A stretch of 64,000 bases of DNA from Hydractinia symbiolongicarpus (GCF_029227915.1 NC_079885.1:6944001-7008000), one strand, 5' to 3'; positions 23,201 through 34,309 are shown, counted from the first letter of the stretch. The notes: a model not told the origin generated them from the letters alone. Program-made: numbers and translations.

Positions 23201-24174
23201 CTTCTTCTTAAAAGGTTTTCTTTTATACATTGAAACACTTCTAAATAGCGGATAATGTTTAGACCATATAAAAGTGTCCGCTAGAAAGAGGTACTTCCAA
23301 GTTACCTTGTATTGCCTTAATAAAACCTGCTTTGGGGCGTTAGGGTATAGTGACTTCCACCTTAAAGTATGCCAAAAAGATGGTATCGCAAGACGAAGGA
23401 GATAGTAATTGTTCGTTTGTTATTCTTCTTTCCAAAATGTAAAACAGACTCAAGAAATCCCTGAATGTTTTGACTAAAAGAAAAGAAAAAAGACGAAGAA
23501 AGCTTAAATGAAAATGTAAAACATTGTCTTATTTAAAATTTATATGAACTTCTTACAACAACTGTTTTGATATTTAAGCCAAGACCGCTATAGAGAGGTA
23601 AGTTCTTAGAGGACAATGTATATCGAAACCTTAAAATAGGAACTTTATAGGAACGTGTTTTGGCTATAAAGTGTAATCTACATGCAGGTTTTTTTATGAG
23701 AGTTTGACTGTCATTCCATCAGTGTCTGGAAAATCAGTCCGCAGTAAAGAGGTGTTCGTATTTAAAGAATGTTTGCTAAAACGAGGTTTAAATGTCTCTT
23801 TATGTTTTATACCAAGTTACAGGCACATGAGTGCGCGCCTTAGGTGTGGTTAATTTGTTTTCTTTTCAGGAGTTTTAAGATCAAAAAAATCTCGTAGGAA
23901 TAAAACTAAATTGTATAAAAATATATGTCATATTGCTTCTTCAATATGACTTACACGCATTATACTCGCCCGTCATGATCAGAGGTCTGATCGGGGTGAA
24001 CCATTCTCTGTTGAGAATGAAATACGGATGTGCTATGATAAATATTCACCTATATATAAAAATATATGTTTTTATATAATTTTTTCTTTCGATCCTAATT
24101 AGTAGTATATTACTTTACAAACTAATTGTCATTTTCTTTCTGACTTTTCACAGTAAAATTCTCACTGCGAAATT
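20236..24174. other. AT-rich intergenic stretch
   Basis: No gene is supported. Small hairpins are visible: CTTAAGACAT with ATGTCTTAAG at about 22076-22103, and GTCATATTG with CAATATGAC near 23926-23950. One diverged copy of the 123-bp repeat lies at about 22995-23100. Confidence 0.35.
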
Positions 24175-25293
24175 CTATGATCGCATTCTCTTCGTTGATG
24201 TTTTACAATTAGCTTCATTGAAGCTCCACTCGTTATGGTAATCTCCTTTAAGATCTTTAATAGAGCTACTTACTTCACCCTTAGGAGTCAAAGGCGGGCC
24301 AGTCTTCTTATTAACGAAAGCATTGTTGTTGAACTTGACACATTTTTCGAAGGATTGTTTTAACTGAGCACATGGGGTTATTGCAGCATGATTGATCCAA
24401 CACTCTACTGTTTCCTGAGGAGGTGTTTGCATTTTCTTTAAAGCAGTGCTGCAGTACCATGAAATGGTGTTGATAATTTTTATCATCGTTTGATCGAATT
24501 CATTGTTTTCTTTGAGAATGTTTTTGCCCTTTACATATTTTATCAGGCATTCCTTCAATACTCTTTGTTTCCATTCTGCTTTCTTGTTTGGTTTCTGGCC
24601 TTTCACATCCCCATCAACAAGTCCTTCCTTCAGGACCAAATATATCTTTGGTGTTGGTTGATTTTGACGGAGCATAGTATTCAATGCATAGGAGTACATT
24701 TGATCTTTTGATTTATCCGCAGCTCGAGAAAAGTACAGCCTATCCCATCCGAGATACAGCTTTTCGAATTTCGTTTTGTGTGTTTTAACGAAATCTGCGA
24801 TAAGGTAGGAGCAGGATGTTGGAAGGCAGGTTTCAGGGTCCTTTTCATTTCCCCCACCACAGCAAGGCGAATGCAAAGTAAAAAAGTAAATAGTTGGTAG
24901 TTTTTTTCCTGACTTCCCCAGCTTTGCCATTATTGCAGGAAGTTTCTCCAAAATTCTCTTCTCGGTGTGGGGAAGTTCTTTACCAGCGATTTTCTTCTGT
25001 TCAGTGTCAATAATTGCACCAATGTAATTATCTCCTTCCACGCTAGCATCTTCCTTGAATGCCAGAGGTTCAGAAGGTTTGTACTGAATCTGTTCGTCTT
25101 CCTCTCCGATATATACTCCAACAACTTGTGATACGCTTCCTGGGTCAGTGCTTAATCCTTTGCTTTTTCTGTAGTCTACTTGGAGTTTCATGAATTTATC
25201 CGCTATTGATTTCATTCTTTCCATTGGTGTTCCTTGTAAAACAGCTATTGTAGCGAGCATGACAATAAATGTTATATTGGTGGCTGATTGCAT
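24175..25293 (-). CDS. Secreted protein with a cytidine-deaminase-like zinc motif
   Basis: An open frame of 372 residues starting at ATG 25293. An acceptor-like TTTCTTGCAG lies just upstream, so a 5'-UTR intron is likely and the longer non-ATG frame is not used. Residues 1-20 form a signal peptide (FIVMLATIAVL core). The central domain carries the deaminase-fold signature HTE at about 109-111 and, after TIYFFTLHSPCC, a PC pair at about 143-144 with Cys at 156 and 161. That fits H-x-E plus P-C...C zinc binding with a long insert between the cysteines. Uncharacterised fish and cnidarian proteins with TxNSPC/YLSPC motifs belong to this deaminase superfamily (family knowledge from memory). The C-terminus has further Cys, suggesting disulfides. 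Substrate unknown; catalytic activity is inferred only. Confidence 0.7.
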   Translation of the reverse strand: MQSATNITFIVMLATIAVLQGTPMERMKSIADKFMKLQVDYRKSKGLSTDPGSVSQVVGVYIGEEDEQIQYKPSEPLAFKEDASVEGDNYIGAIIDTEQKKIAGKELPHTEKRILEKLPAIMAKLGKSGKKLPTIYFFTLHSPCCGGGNEKDPETCLPTSCSYLIADFVKTHKTKFEKLYLGWDRLYFSRAADKSKDQMYSYALNTMLRQNQPTPKIYLVLKEGLVDGDVKGQKPNKKAEWKQRVLKECLIKYVKGKNILKENNEFDQTMIKIINTISWYCSTALKKMQTPPQETVECWINHAAITPCAQLKQSFEKCVKFNNNAFVNKKTGPPLTPKGEVSSSIKDLKGDYHNEWSFNEANCKTSTKRMRS

Positions 25294-25446
25294 CGTGAAA
25301 CAACTGCAAGAAATCAATTTATTATCTTCAATTGATTTTAACACTATTTGGAACAATTGCGAAGATTGAATCTACTAGAAAAAATAAAAGCTTATCCACC
25401 CCACCCTTTTGAGGAAGATTGATTATTTAAATAACAAATCATAATA

Positions 25447-25621
25447 CAGTGGAATCTCTCTATCTCGACTACTCTCTATCTCGAATTTCTCTCTATCTGG
25501 AACTAAATTCTCGGTTCCTTTGTGGTCCGCTTAAGGTATTTTCCTTCCTTTATCTCGAACTTTCTCTATCTCGAACAAATTTTTTGGTCCCTTGCGAGTT
25601 CGAGATAGAGAGATTCCACTG
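25447..25621. mobile_element. Tigger-like MITE, 175 bp
   Basis: Perfect inverted ends CAGTGGAATCTCTCTATCTC flanked by TA on each side. The interior repeats CTCTATCTCGAA in both orientations. This is a non-autonomous pogo/Tigger-type element lying upstream of the deaminase-like gene, possibly in its promoter. Confidence 0.9.
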
Positions 25622-25623
25622 TA

Positions 25624-26099
25624 CTATATTTTAGAAGCAGCTAACTAATATTTCAACCTCGATTAAATCAAAGTTTCATACAAAACGTAAAGCCATATAC
25701 GCACATCTCTGAACATTATCTATAAATTTGGTCCTACCTTCTTTTTTAGCTCATCCCCTCGATTGGCTTATGTATCACTATTTCACTATAAAATGTAAAA
25801 CGTTTTCTACAGAAAAATATGAGATATCTATTTACATACAGTGTAGTTTTTTGTTTAATGAAGCGAAAATAAGCATGAAGTATTGTGAACTTCCTCTTGA
25901 AGCCATGTTTACCAAATATTACAACGGAACTGGACGCTCGCTAATATTTTCCGCTTTTTTAAAAAAGTTTTTTTTTTCAAGGGTAAAAAAATTCTTCGGG
26001 TAACTGGAAAGTATTAACTCTTTCGTAAATCCCCCAAGGAAGTATAATAACACGCAGTGCGTTCAATGAGTTTTAAAATGTTTTGGATTCCTTCAAATT
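25624..26099. other. Intergenic before the polymerase island
   Basis: AT-rich DNA with no supported gene. The base composition becomes clearly more GC-rich from about 26130, which I take as the edge of the inserted island. Confidence 0.3.
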
Positions 26100-26247
26100 T
26101 ATTGTGCCTTTTTTAAACTTTTATGTGGTGTATATTGTTTACCAAGGACCCCCTGCAGGCAGGGCATAGCTTGGTATTTCAATCCTGGTATTCGAGGGGT
26201 ATTGAGGCGTACATTAATTTTCCCTGCAGACATCGCAGTACCTTGCG

Positions 26248-26556
26248 CTACCTCTTGACTAGCAGTGCCTTCTCTGGGCTCTCTCTGATGAGTTCGGCGT
26301 ACTGGGGTATAATGTTGTATGTCAAAAAGGTATACAAAAGTAGGTAATCTTTATTCTGATTAAGCCCTCTAATTTCCCTATCAATAGCAAGGGGGTCTAC
26401 CTTGTGTTCGATAACATGGTCTTTGCATTTGAAACCCCGCCTCGCCTTAGCTTTGGCCAGGCAGTCTATACAGGTCTTGGTTCGACTATTACCCCTGATT
26501 TTAAACTTGTCCGGGGGAAGCAGTTTTTTGCATCCTCTACAACGTTTCCTTTCCAT
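26248..26556 (-). CDS. Small zinc-ribbon protein of the island
   Basis: 102 residues from ATG at 26556. The N-terminus has CxxC (Cys6, Cys9), 19 residues, and CxxC (Cys29, Cys32), a treble-clef/zinc-ribbon pattern (CRGCKKLLPPDKF, then CIDC). A basic linker and a helical tail follow. It is the last gene of the minus-strand cluster. The function may be nucleic-acid binding by analogy. The frame is intact, unlike the polymerase. Confidence 0.55.
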   Translation of the reverse strand: MERKRCRGCKKLLPPDKFKIRGNSRTKTCIDCLAKAKARRGFKCKDHVIEHKVDPLAIDREIRGLNQNKDYLLLYTFLTYNIIPQYAELIRESPEKALLVKR

Positions 26557-26785
26557 TTAATATTGCGGTGTGCGCCCTATGCAATGCTTTCGTCACCTCG
26601 GCAAGCGTTAGAGACTTCCATGTTTCCTGATATCTGAAAAGTATCTTGTGGTGTACATGCAACTCGAAGTTCTCCCAGGTATAACCCTCTGAAAATTGGG
26701 CCTTTATATGATTCTAAAGTATGATTATCAACTCATGTAGGGGCTGCATATAGGTGCGGCGCTTACCCCATTTTTTTAGAAAAAT

Positions 26786-27046
26786 TCATTGCATTTTAGA
26801 TATCGATATTTGACTGAGTTTTGCCCTGTTTGCCCTGTTGCTGCTAAACATATACCAAACCCCGAAACCTATGGCAAGCACGGCTAAAGTCCCTACCCCG
26901 TACATGTACACATCCGTTGACCTGCTAGAACCTGCCGCAGGTTCTTGATCATCCGGCAAAGGTTCTTTGCCCACGTTCTTCTGCAAGTTAGACTTGTTCT
27001 TCCTATTCCATTCCAAGTCTCTTGCCTGCGGCAACACGACCCTCAT
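26786..27046 (-). CDS. Small single-pass membrane protein of the island
   Basis: 86 residues with a charged N-terminal half and one hydrophobic helix at about 48-68 (YMYGVGTLAVLAIGFGVWYM), followed by a short basic tail. No family was recognised. Position and strand match the island's other genes, and the frame is intact. Confidence 0.5.
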   Translation of the reverse strand: MRVVLPQARDLEWNRKNKSNLQKNVGKEPLPDDQEPAAGSSRSTDVYMYGVGTLAVLAIGFGVWYMFSSNRANRAKLSQISISKMQ

Positions 27047-27189
27047 TCTTCTTGGTTATTACCCTCTCCTCTTGTTTTTGTTCCTGTTCACTCATTTTAT
27101 CATAGCACCGTCTCCGCCTCCCTCACTTCCTCCTGTTTTTTTATTTTACCCATATGCCGAGCTTTATGGCCCGCTACAAACAGGGCGGG

Positions 27190-27501
27190 CTAAACACCTC
27201 CCGATAGTGCAGTATACAAGGATACCAAGGTATGGACCTTGTCGATTGCCTCATTGGGAGCCTTATCAACATAGCCCTTAGTGCATTTTTTTGGTAGGAG
27301 ATGACCCTTGCCTTTGCGTAGGGCCTCTTTCAGTATCTGACGCTTATCGATAGGCTTTTCAATATTTTCATATTCTGCAGAGGCTGTGTCGAATACTTGT
27401 GCAATATCAGACATTCTCTTTATTATACGTCTATATCGAAAAAGAACGTAGGCAATCATTGCATACGGCAGGACTATAGCGATACACAAGCATGCCTCCA
27501 T
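27190..27501 (-). CDS. Small membrane-anchored protein following the polymerase
   Basis: 103 residues if translation starts at ATG 27501 (MEACLCIAIVLPYAM). That places the start against the polymerase stop at 27503, the tight packing expected in a viral-type cluster. An upstream in-frame ATG (27582) would overlap the polymerase end. One N-terminal hydrophobic helix (about 3-22) is followed by a basic RYRRIIKR stretch and a charged soluble part. No family was recognised. Confidence 0.5.
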   Translation of the reverse strand: MEACLCIAIVLPYAMIAYVLFRYRRIIKRMSDIAQVFDTASAEYENIEKPIDKRQILKEALRKGKGHLLPKKCTKGYVDKAPNEAIDKVHTLVSLYTALSGGV

Positions 27502-27502
27502 T

Positions 27503-30500
27503 TTATTCCGCTGTAGACGCCAGGCAGTAATGGCCACGGGCAAGCGTCTTAATTTGATCGGGTTGCACGATCCGTTTGTCATCTGCCCTGTTGAGTGCTA
27601 GCTTGTTCACCTCTTGCGTGTATACCTTATGTCCCTTGTTTTGAATCAACACCTGGCTCTTTTGGACGTCAACGCCCTCTTCCAAACACCGCTGATATTC
27701 GATTTTTTGGTTACGCATCGCTTTACGCCCTTGGCTTTCCTGTCACCGCCTTCTTTGGTAAGGCTCTTATAGGCGTAAAGCTTGGCCCTTAGGATGATGA
27801 ACTCGGTCATGATTTTGCCACCCAGCTCGTCTTTCATTAGACCTACTACTTTTTTGTTTTTCCCTATAGGGAGAGGCCTTCCATCATCCGCATTATAGGC
27901 ACTTGCATCGAAACGTATCTCAACATCGTCCCTGATTTACCTATAAAATTCCTCTGTTCGTTTATGGTAAACGAAGCTGTCCGTATCCATATAACAGAGC
28001 TGCAGCTTGCTACAGTATTTTGACTGCATATAGTCGTAGTGGAACTCGTACATGACTAACTTCGACATTACAAGAATGGTCTGTCCTATATATACCGGCT
28101 TATTCATCTTGACCTTGGTCTTGCCCATTTCAACGCCTACTAGGTTTTTGCTATACCGGCTTCCACCCTTGAAATTTGGGTTCATTACGAGTTTCGTATA
28201 CTTGTCCTCGTTTGTGACCAGATAAATGTTGCGGTGATTGCGTGTATTTTCAATGGTCTTACTAAACATGCTTAAATTCATAAGCTTGTAAAAGTCCTTC
28301 TCGAACTTGTTTTTTGCATCCGTTCACAGACTCGTATTGTGATCGATGTACCCTTTCAAACATGCCTTCTGGTTGAATTGAATCACTCTGCGTACTTTCT
28401 TCAATTCAAGCCCATGCTTTATAGCCTCATTTAATGCCCTTATATGCACCACATATCTACGCTTGTCCTCCAAATTTGGTACCAATTTCTCGACCCTATG
28501 GAACATAGTGCGTTCGAGTAGGAACGGCAACTCGTTATGCCTTTCGTGTAGTCCCTCCGGGTAATCGATATTAACCTCCAGAATATACCCATGCTTATTA
28601 TCCTCAAAGAGCTTCCCGATCCGCTTTGCGGTAAAGGCCTCAACGTTTGACACCCATTTAAAGCCGTCCGTTGGCAGATCTTGACGCATCGCCCAGCCGT
28701 ATAGGTTGTTGACATCCAGATATTGCAGGTAGGATGATTCAGCATTCGGATCATACTGGTCTCCCATGTACTTGTTATTTGCTTTAGCATAACGATGTAC
28801 GGCTTGATTTATACCCCTCTTATACCCTTCTCGAACATCAATAGCATGTCGGGGTCTGTAAGGAGATCTAGCTTGATTCCGGTGTATTACAGTACTGCCT
28901 TCCATGCCAAGCCAGGTGCGCTGTAAGTGTGCAGGATCAAGCTTATAATTCGTTAGGCACACGCCTCGAAATGTCTTGAAGACGTCGGCCAATAGCAGGA
29001 CGTCCGTTCTGAGGTACACATCCTGGTAGTGTCCCATGGTGTCGTTATCAGCCTTGGGTAATGACATTCCATACTTTTTTAGCATATTTATAATCTTCAT
29101 CGCTGATACCCTTCATATTCAGCATGCTGTAGAACGCTTTCTTGGGGGTAGCTCCGACTCTTCGAATCGCTGCCATCCATCAATATACTCATAGGGGTAC
29201 ACACCTTTTCTGCGCATGAGTTGAAACGTGTCATCCTCATTAAAAAACCAATGGAGATTTTTACACTGTTCATCATCCAGGTTGCTTGCTAATTTATCCA
29301 GGCTTGAGGGCATGAACCGACAGCTGTCGATAAACCTAATCTCTATTGTATTGTACTTTTCCCTATCACCATATCCCATGCCTCCAAGGGGCACCTTGAT
29401 TTTCACGTTGAAAGTTATATATTTTTCAGTATTTCTGGCGATGCAACCAATGTCCCGAGTGTCGTATTTTTCACCTAATTCTCGTATGCAAAGATGATAC
29501 CCTGAAAGATTGCGGAAGATCACAGGTATGTGACTTGGTAGCCTCTATACAACCATTTATAGTGACAATGATCCCGAACCTTGCGGTTATTCTCACAGTC
29601 GTCAAAGGGTTTCAGACAGATATGGCATTCCGTAGCCTCATCATGTTCCCTTTTTAGGACCTCTGTTAGAGGCAGCATGTCCTGCTGCGGGTAGGTAGTC
29701 TCTTGACCTCATCCTCCAGGTGATTCACGAACTTCGTCACACAGTCCCTACCCCTATATACTGTTAAGGGATCCGGTACATCCCCGTAGGCAAAGGTACT
29801 ATGCGTGCACCAGCCAGATGGTACATGCTTGCTTAGCTTTTTAGTTTTTTTACCTCTTGCATCCTCTACTGGGATGAGTAGAATCTCGAAGTCTGCATAG
29901 ATAGCAATGGGTACCTTGAATTGCTGCTGGCCATCGCTATAGTATAGCCTATTTTCGGCCTCTGTTGACATCGTAATTTTAACAGCCTCGTGATCCTCGC
30001 AATACCTATAATGCTTATCCCTCGATTCAACTGTTGGAAAGCCCTGCAGGCAGTTTAGACAAAAATACATTGCATTCCTATTTTTCGAGGTCTCCTTGCG
30101 AGTCTCCTCGATAGACTTTTGACGGCCGTATAATGTCTCTTTTTATCATCTGTGATAAGCAATAGGGTCACCACCTTGGTACGTCCGTTGCGCACGATCG
30201 GCGTAGGATGTTGATCTTCTTTTCCGCCATATACAAGACATTCACCTCAATGTCGGGGTTATTCGCCTCAAATTTGTATATGCTCTTGGTGCTGGTTAGA
30301 AACTCTATACCCTCCCAGTTATAAAGGTCCACGTAGGGTTTCAGCTTGCCGATCCTTTGTGGGTCTTTTATCAATCTCCTCGTCATGTAAGGATGCTATT
30401 ATACTCCACTTGAAGCACTCCTTATCCTCATTTTTTGGGTTAATAATTGCCTTCTTTGAGGCTATCCATTTAGGTAGTTCGATGTAGGATAAACCTCTTG

Positions 30501-30900
30501 TTAGTCTCAATTTGTGGAAGTCTACGTCGAGGTGCAGGATTCGACTAATTGTCAAACCACTTTGGGGTAATGCCGGATTTTCCACACCTGTTTTGATTTG
30601 AGCAAACATCCTATCTAGCACATCGCCCACGTCGCTACCCTGGAATACCGAGTCCATATTACTATGGAAGACGTTCTTCACCTCAATGTACTCATCGTTA
30701 ACCCCCTCTATATTTGACTGTTTCTTCCACATATTCCATAGTGACAGCTGTACCTTTGCCGACCACATATCTTCTACCTGGTCCCCAACAAGGTTTTCAC
30801 GTTAGGTCGCACCATCCCTATATACCCATCAACGTTGGCCCCCTCCTATGCGGAAAGTTCGAAATGTCCTGTGGAGAGCATGTTTATGTTCCCGAGGTGT
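27503..30900 (-). pseudogene. Protein-primed family-B DNA polymerase, decayed
   Basis: Fragments in several frames match one polymerase read 5' to 3' on the minus strand. A Cys/His cluster near 30060-30000 precedes the exonuclease motif with IYADFE (near 29900). The palm motif DVNNLYG is near 28700-28715, and YMDTDS, the motif C aspartates, is at 27975-27992. A conserved C-terminal region ends at 27503. Breaks: in-frame stops at 28324-28326 and 27937-27939; a pair of compensating frameshifts around 29145 and 29060; and further frame changes between about 29525-29665 and 30070-30170. The sequence after motif B also departs from the usual glycine. The gene cannot make a full-length enzyme. The 5' limit is approximate. 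Confidence 0.8.
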
Positions 30901-31041
30901 AAAATTTTGCCCCGGTTGATTGTAGAGATTTTGGATGTTTTCAATGTAAGTTTGATCGTCGCATATGTTCTCTTGACCCCTCTTTTATAGGCTTTGGAAC
31001 AGCGTCCACAAGACAATTATAAAATCCCTTCATCCCATCCC

Positions 31042-31335
31042 TTACAACAGAACGATTTTTTGACAGCTCCCGTTTCTCAAAAATGTCCATCTCAAATGGT
31101 GGCAATACCCAGTTATGCCATTCCCTGATTTTACCCCCCCCCCCCCCATAGTTGGACAGGTCTTGGCCATCTCCTGTTTTTCGAAGATATCCATATCCCC
31201 TGATGTCACAAGTTTAGTTGGTTGTTTGGGTGTCTCCAATAAAGAATTCAATTCAGCCTTGCGTAGCCTATAATACCCTGTAAGCCCACGGCTTTTCGCG
31301 ATATCACGTAATTGTTTTACGGTGCGTGTGTTCAT
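31042..31335 (-). CDS. SAP-like domain protein, probably frameshifted
   Basis: ATG at 31335. The first ~35 residues (RTVKQLRDIAKSRGLTGYYR, then LRKAELNSLLE) form a SAP/HeH-type helix-turn-helix, often involved in DNA binding, and such genes commonly precede PolB in these elements. A run of about 14 G (minus strand) at about 31133-31147 sits inside the frame. After it the reading continues out of frame with a second MDIFEK-type motif, so the true product is probably longer. It lies about 0.1 kb upstream of the polymerase fragments. Confidence 0.55.
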   Translation of the reverse strand: MNTRTVKQLRDIAKSRGLTGYYRLRKAELNSLLETPKQPTKLVTSGDMDIFEKQEMAKTCPTMGGGGVKSGNGITGYCHHLRWTFLRNGSCQKIVLL

Positions 31336-31700
31336 TTCTTTATTGTATAGAATTTCAATTTCTCAGAGGATTTTTTTCTGCTCGACCTGGCGTGTCTTTA
31401 CTGCGCATGCGGTAATTTTTGATGACGTCAACACTTTATAGGGAATTCCCTCTGCGCAAGAATTTTACTCGTTTTTGTTCATACAATGACGTCATTGATC
31501 ATTAGGAAATAACCCCTACTCAGCATCGCCTATTAGGGACTTTACCCCCTTGAATTCCATGGTTAAGCACTGTATGGTACTGGATGGTACTGGATATTCA
31601 GGGACTTGCTGTGACGTCACTGTGTTCCCGCACGCAACTACGCCAGAAGGAACATTTCCCTATCTCTACATTGTGCCCAACCTTCTTTAACGCAATAAAA

Positions 31701-32840
31701 GATTTGAAATTTGGTTGTTGATATTTAAAATTTCAACCAGATATAAAATCAACAAAAAAGTGGGGTAATAAAATGTGTACATTGGACAGAAATATTAGTT
31801 ATAAAAAGAAGGTTCAAAACATTTTTGTGATTGTTATTAAAAATTTACAAATAAATGTTTTTCCAAAGGAAAGTAGCCCACTTTAATACATTTTCAGCAC
31901 TAGAAAGAACTAAATGCTTGAGGGACTTATGGCTTGCAATAACCCCTTAAATTTTTTTTAAGAATATCTTTTGGCAGCTTTTACAGTCAGATTCAATATC
32001 GTCCCCAGAGCTCTTTTTTTTGGATTTCTAATATGCATCCTAGCGTTACCTTCTTCGCGCAAGCCACATATCAGAAAGAGACAAAGATCAGCTCTAGGGA
32101 CAAAAATGGTAAAAGCGAGAACTGATGTTAACTTATTTAAAAACCCGTAGATTAAACATTAATATCGTCGGTTTTAAAATGAGGAAGCCCAACCAATTTT
32201 ATGCTACACTTTTAACATAAACGTGATATAAAACGCTACAAGAACTCACATTGCGCATGATGTTAAGGTAGAATATGTAGTTAGATAAAAACGCTTGCTG
32301 TTATACGCAGTAGCGAAAGCTAGGCTTAAACTGTCGATGGGAAAAAGAAATGTTAAAGAAAAAAAATAGAAAATTAATTTAAAAAGTTGAATTTAATGGT
32401 AAGGATATTCATTTGATTTAAATTTTAAAATCAGTTGAGAATACCTGTTTAATTTTTCTGAAAACAGGCGACCTCGTTCCCAGGGTTTGCTACGTTTTTT
32501 ATATGGGGCGGATTTTGTCCGAAAATTAAACCCAATTGGTAAGTACTGACTTGAAGGTTGCTGTTCGCTATATTTAAAGGTTATTTATTTTTTATTATTT
32601 GATTTTTTTTTATTATTTTACACGCCTGCTTTTGCAGGTAACTTTACGATGTGTTGTACTTTCTCTTTTTAACAGGAAACTATTGTCCAATGTTTTCTGC
32701 AAGCATTTAAGAGTTTCTACAAAGCTAACAAGGAAGAAAAAAATGACCAAATCATTTACAAGTATGAAAGTTCTAGCAGGCAAGTTGCAACTTTTTTTTC
32801 GGCTTTGAAAATAGACGTTTTTTTGGTGATAAAGTAAACG
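31701..32840. other. Intergenic and possible NSMAF 5' flank
   Basis: AT-rich DNA with no supported ORF. The 3' part should contain the NSMAF promoter if the candidate first exon at 32841 is right. A GC-richer patch with CCTCGTTCCCAGGG lies near 32470-32515. Confidence 0.3.
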
Positions 32841-32878
32841 ATGGAGAGCATAAATTTCCGAGAAAAATCGGTAAATAG
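32841..32878 (+). CDS. NSMAF: Candidate first coding exon of NSMAF
   Basis: ATG (context AACGATGG, after an in-frame upstream stop) encodes MESINFREKSVN plus two bases of the next codon, followed by GTTATC. The phase (2) exactly matches the acceptor at 37206, giving the junction residue Arg of the conserved RF-LLLL start of FAN proteins. The donor is weak and the intron is 4.3 kb, so another first exon is possible. Confidence 0.45.
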
Positions 32879-33554
32879 GTTATCCGCCATTGCAAAATGG
32901 TAGCTTGATTACGATGAGAAACGGAGAACCGTAGGAAAACACAGTGAAACTTGTTTTTTTAGATCACCTAAAAACTTATAATTACTTACCTACATATTTT
33001 ATTAAGTCACTATTTCAAAATAACAATTAAATTTCTGTTGGAAACTAGCCAAATATAATATAGCTATAGCACAGGCTTTACACTAGTACATAGCTAGCTA
33101 CATCAAATATAATATAGGCTTAGAAGGGGATACAATTTTTTGTCTATCTAGCTAGCTAACTAGCTATAAAAATTTTAATTTCCACTGACAATACTTAATG
33201 TAAAAACCCTAACACACATGTTTCTTGTCGCAACTTCAGTAATCGTCTGCTGTAATTTTGATAGAAGATGTTAAATAATTTTGCTTTTTATCTTTTGTTA
33301 GCTAGCTAGCTAATAAAAACCTTTGAAAGCATTTTTGGTACTATTAATAGGTTGTTGTCTGTTTGGAAGAGAACAGAGAGTCAAGATAAAAAAAAGATAT
33401 GTTGATAAATTCAATGAATGACTTTTGCCAATCAGGGAAAACTAGAAATTAGACTAGCTATATAGCTAGCTACATCACCCAAATTTTGATTTTCTTTTTT
33501 AGAAAATTTTCCATAGACCATCTTTTATTTAGGCGATTTTTTTACCTTTTTCCT

Positions 33555-33842
33555 CTTGACGGCGATTTAACATGGGCGAGTGAATGTTACCATAGCCCCG
33601 GGATAACCCAAGCCATGTGAGGGAAATTGGGGAGATGGCGCACTGTGTGGGTTGTTGGATGTTGCACGGAGTTGTCTGGCAGAGAGCTGAGTCTAATTGA
33701 GTTTCCATAGCTCAAAAAGAGCATTAAATACTCCAGGGATCCCCATCAAACCCACGCCCCCTCCTGGAAATATTAGACAGGGTAGTATATCCCTCAATAT
33801 TTGCGAGGCTAGCCATAAAAATTTGAACATCTATCTATCTAG
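33555..33842 (+). mobile_element. tRNA-derived SINE, 5'-truncated copy
   Basis: Same family as 5907-6273, in plus orientation: it starts at CTTGACGGCGATTTAACATG, lacks the tRNA head, keeps the body landmarks GAGGGAAATTGGGGAGATGG and CCTCCTGGAAAT, and ends in a short (ATCT)n tail. It lies in the presumed NSMAF intron 1. Confidence 0.85.
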
Positions 33843-34309
33843 GCAGGGCTAACTACAAAACAGGCTATGATTGTGTAATTATTCTACGATTACAGGCGAA
33901 TGCACCCCAACGTGAAAGTAGGAGGGCTTATAACTTTTTCTAGGGACGGATGATGTATATATTTTTTATTGGTTTTGAAAAGGTTCTTTCTGGTAGGTAT
34001 AGTTACTTAATTCTAGCACGTCAAAGTTAATCAATTTTTACGTCATGCATCCCAAAACCCACATGGACTAAATTGGCCATAATTTTTATACGGTTTAGAA
34101 TTAGGACCTGCTTTTATATATGAGCTGGTTATAATAAATTGCTCGCTTGTACCACTGCTAAAATGTATTTTGCAGAACACTTCAATGTACCACAAAAACA
34201 ACGTCATGTGCACCCTAAAAACCATGTGGGTTTGTTAAAGATTTTGAAAAAAAATAATTAAAAATTTGAAAAAAAAACATTTAGTAATCTAAGAGAAAAA
34301 AAACTGAAC

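Larger units (their letters stand above)
26100..31700 (-). mobile_element. Polinton/virus-like island with protein-primed DNA polymerase
   Basis: A compact block that is GC-richer than its surroundings, with all recognisable genes on the minus strand and close together. In transcription order they are a SAP-like protein, a family-B polymerase (broken), two single-pass membrane proteins and a zinc-ribbon protein. Introns are not evident. Protein-primed PolB genes of this type occur in Polintons/Mavericks, adintovirus-like and related elements. No integrase, packaging ATPase, protease or capsid gene was recognised, and no terminal inverted repeats were found, so the copy is partial or of another type. 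Boundaries are estimated from composition. Confidence 0.65.

Noticed and set aside
26945-27281. Plus-strand open frames over the virus-like island
   Set aside because: Antisense shadows of the minus-strand membrane-protein genes.
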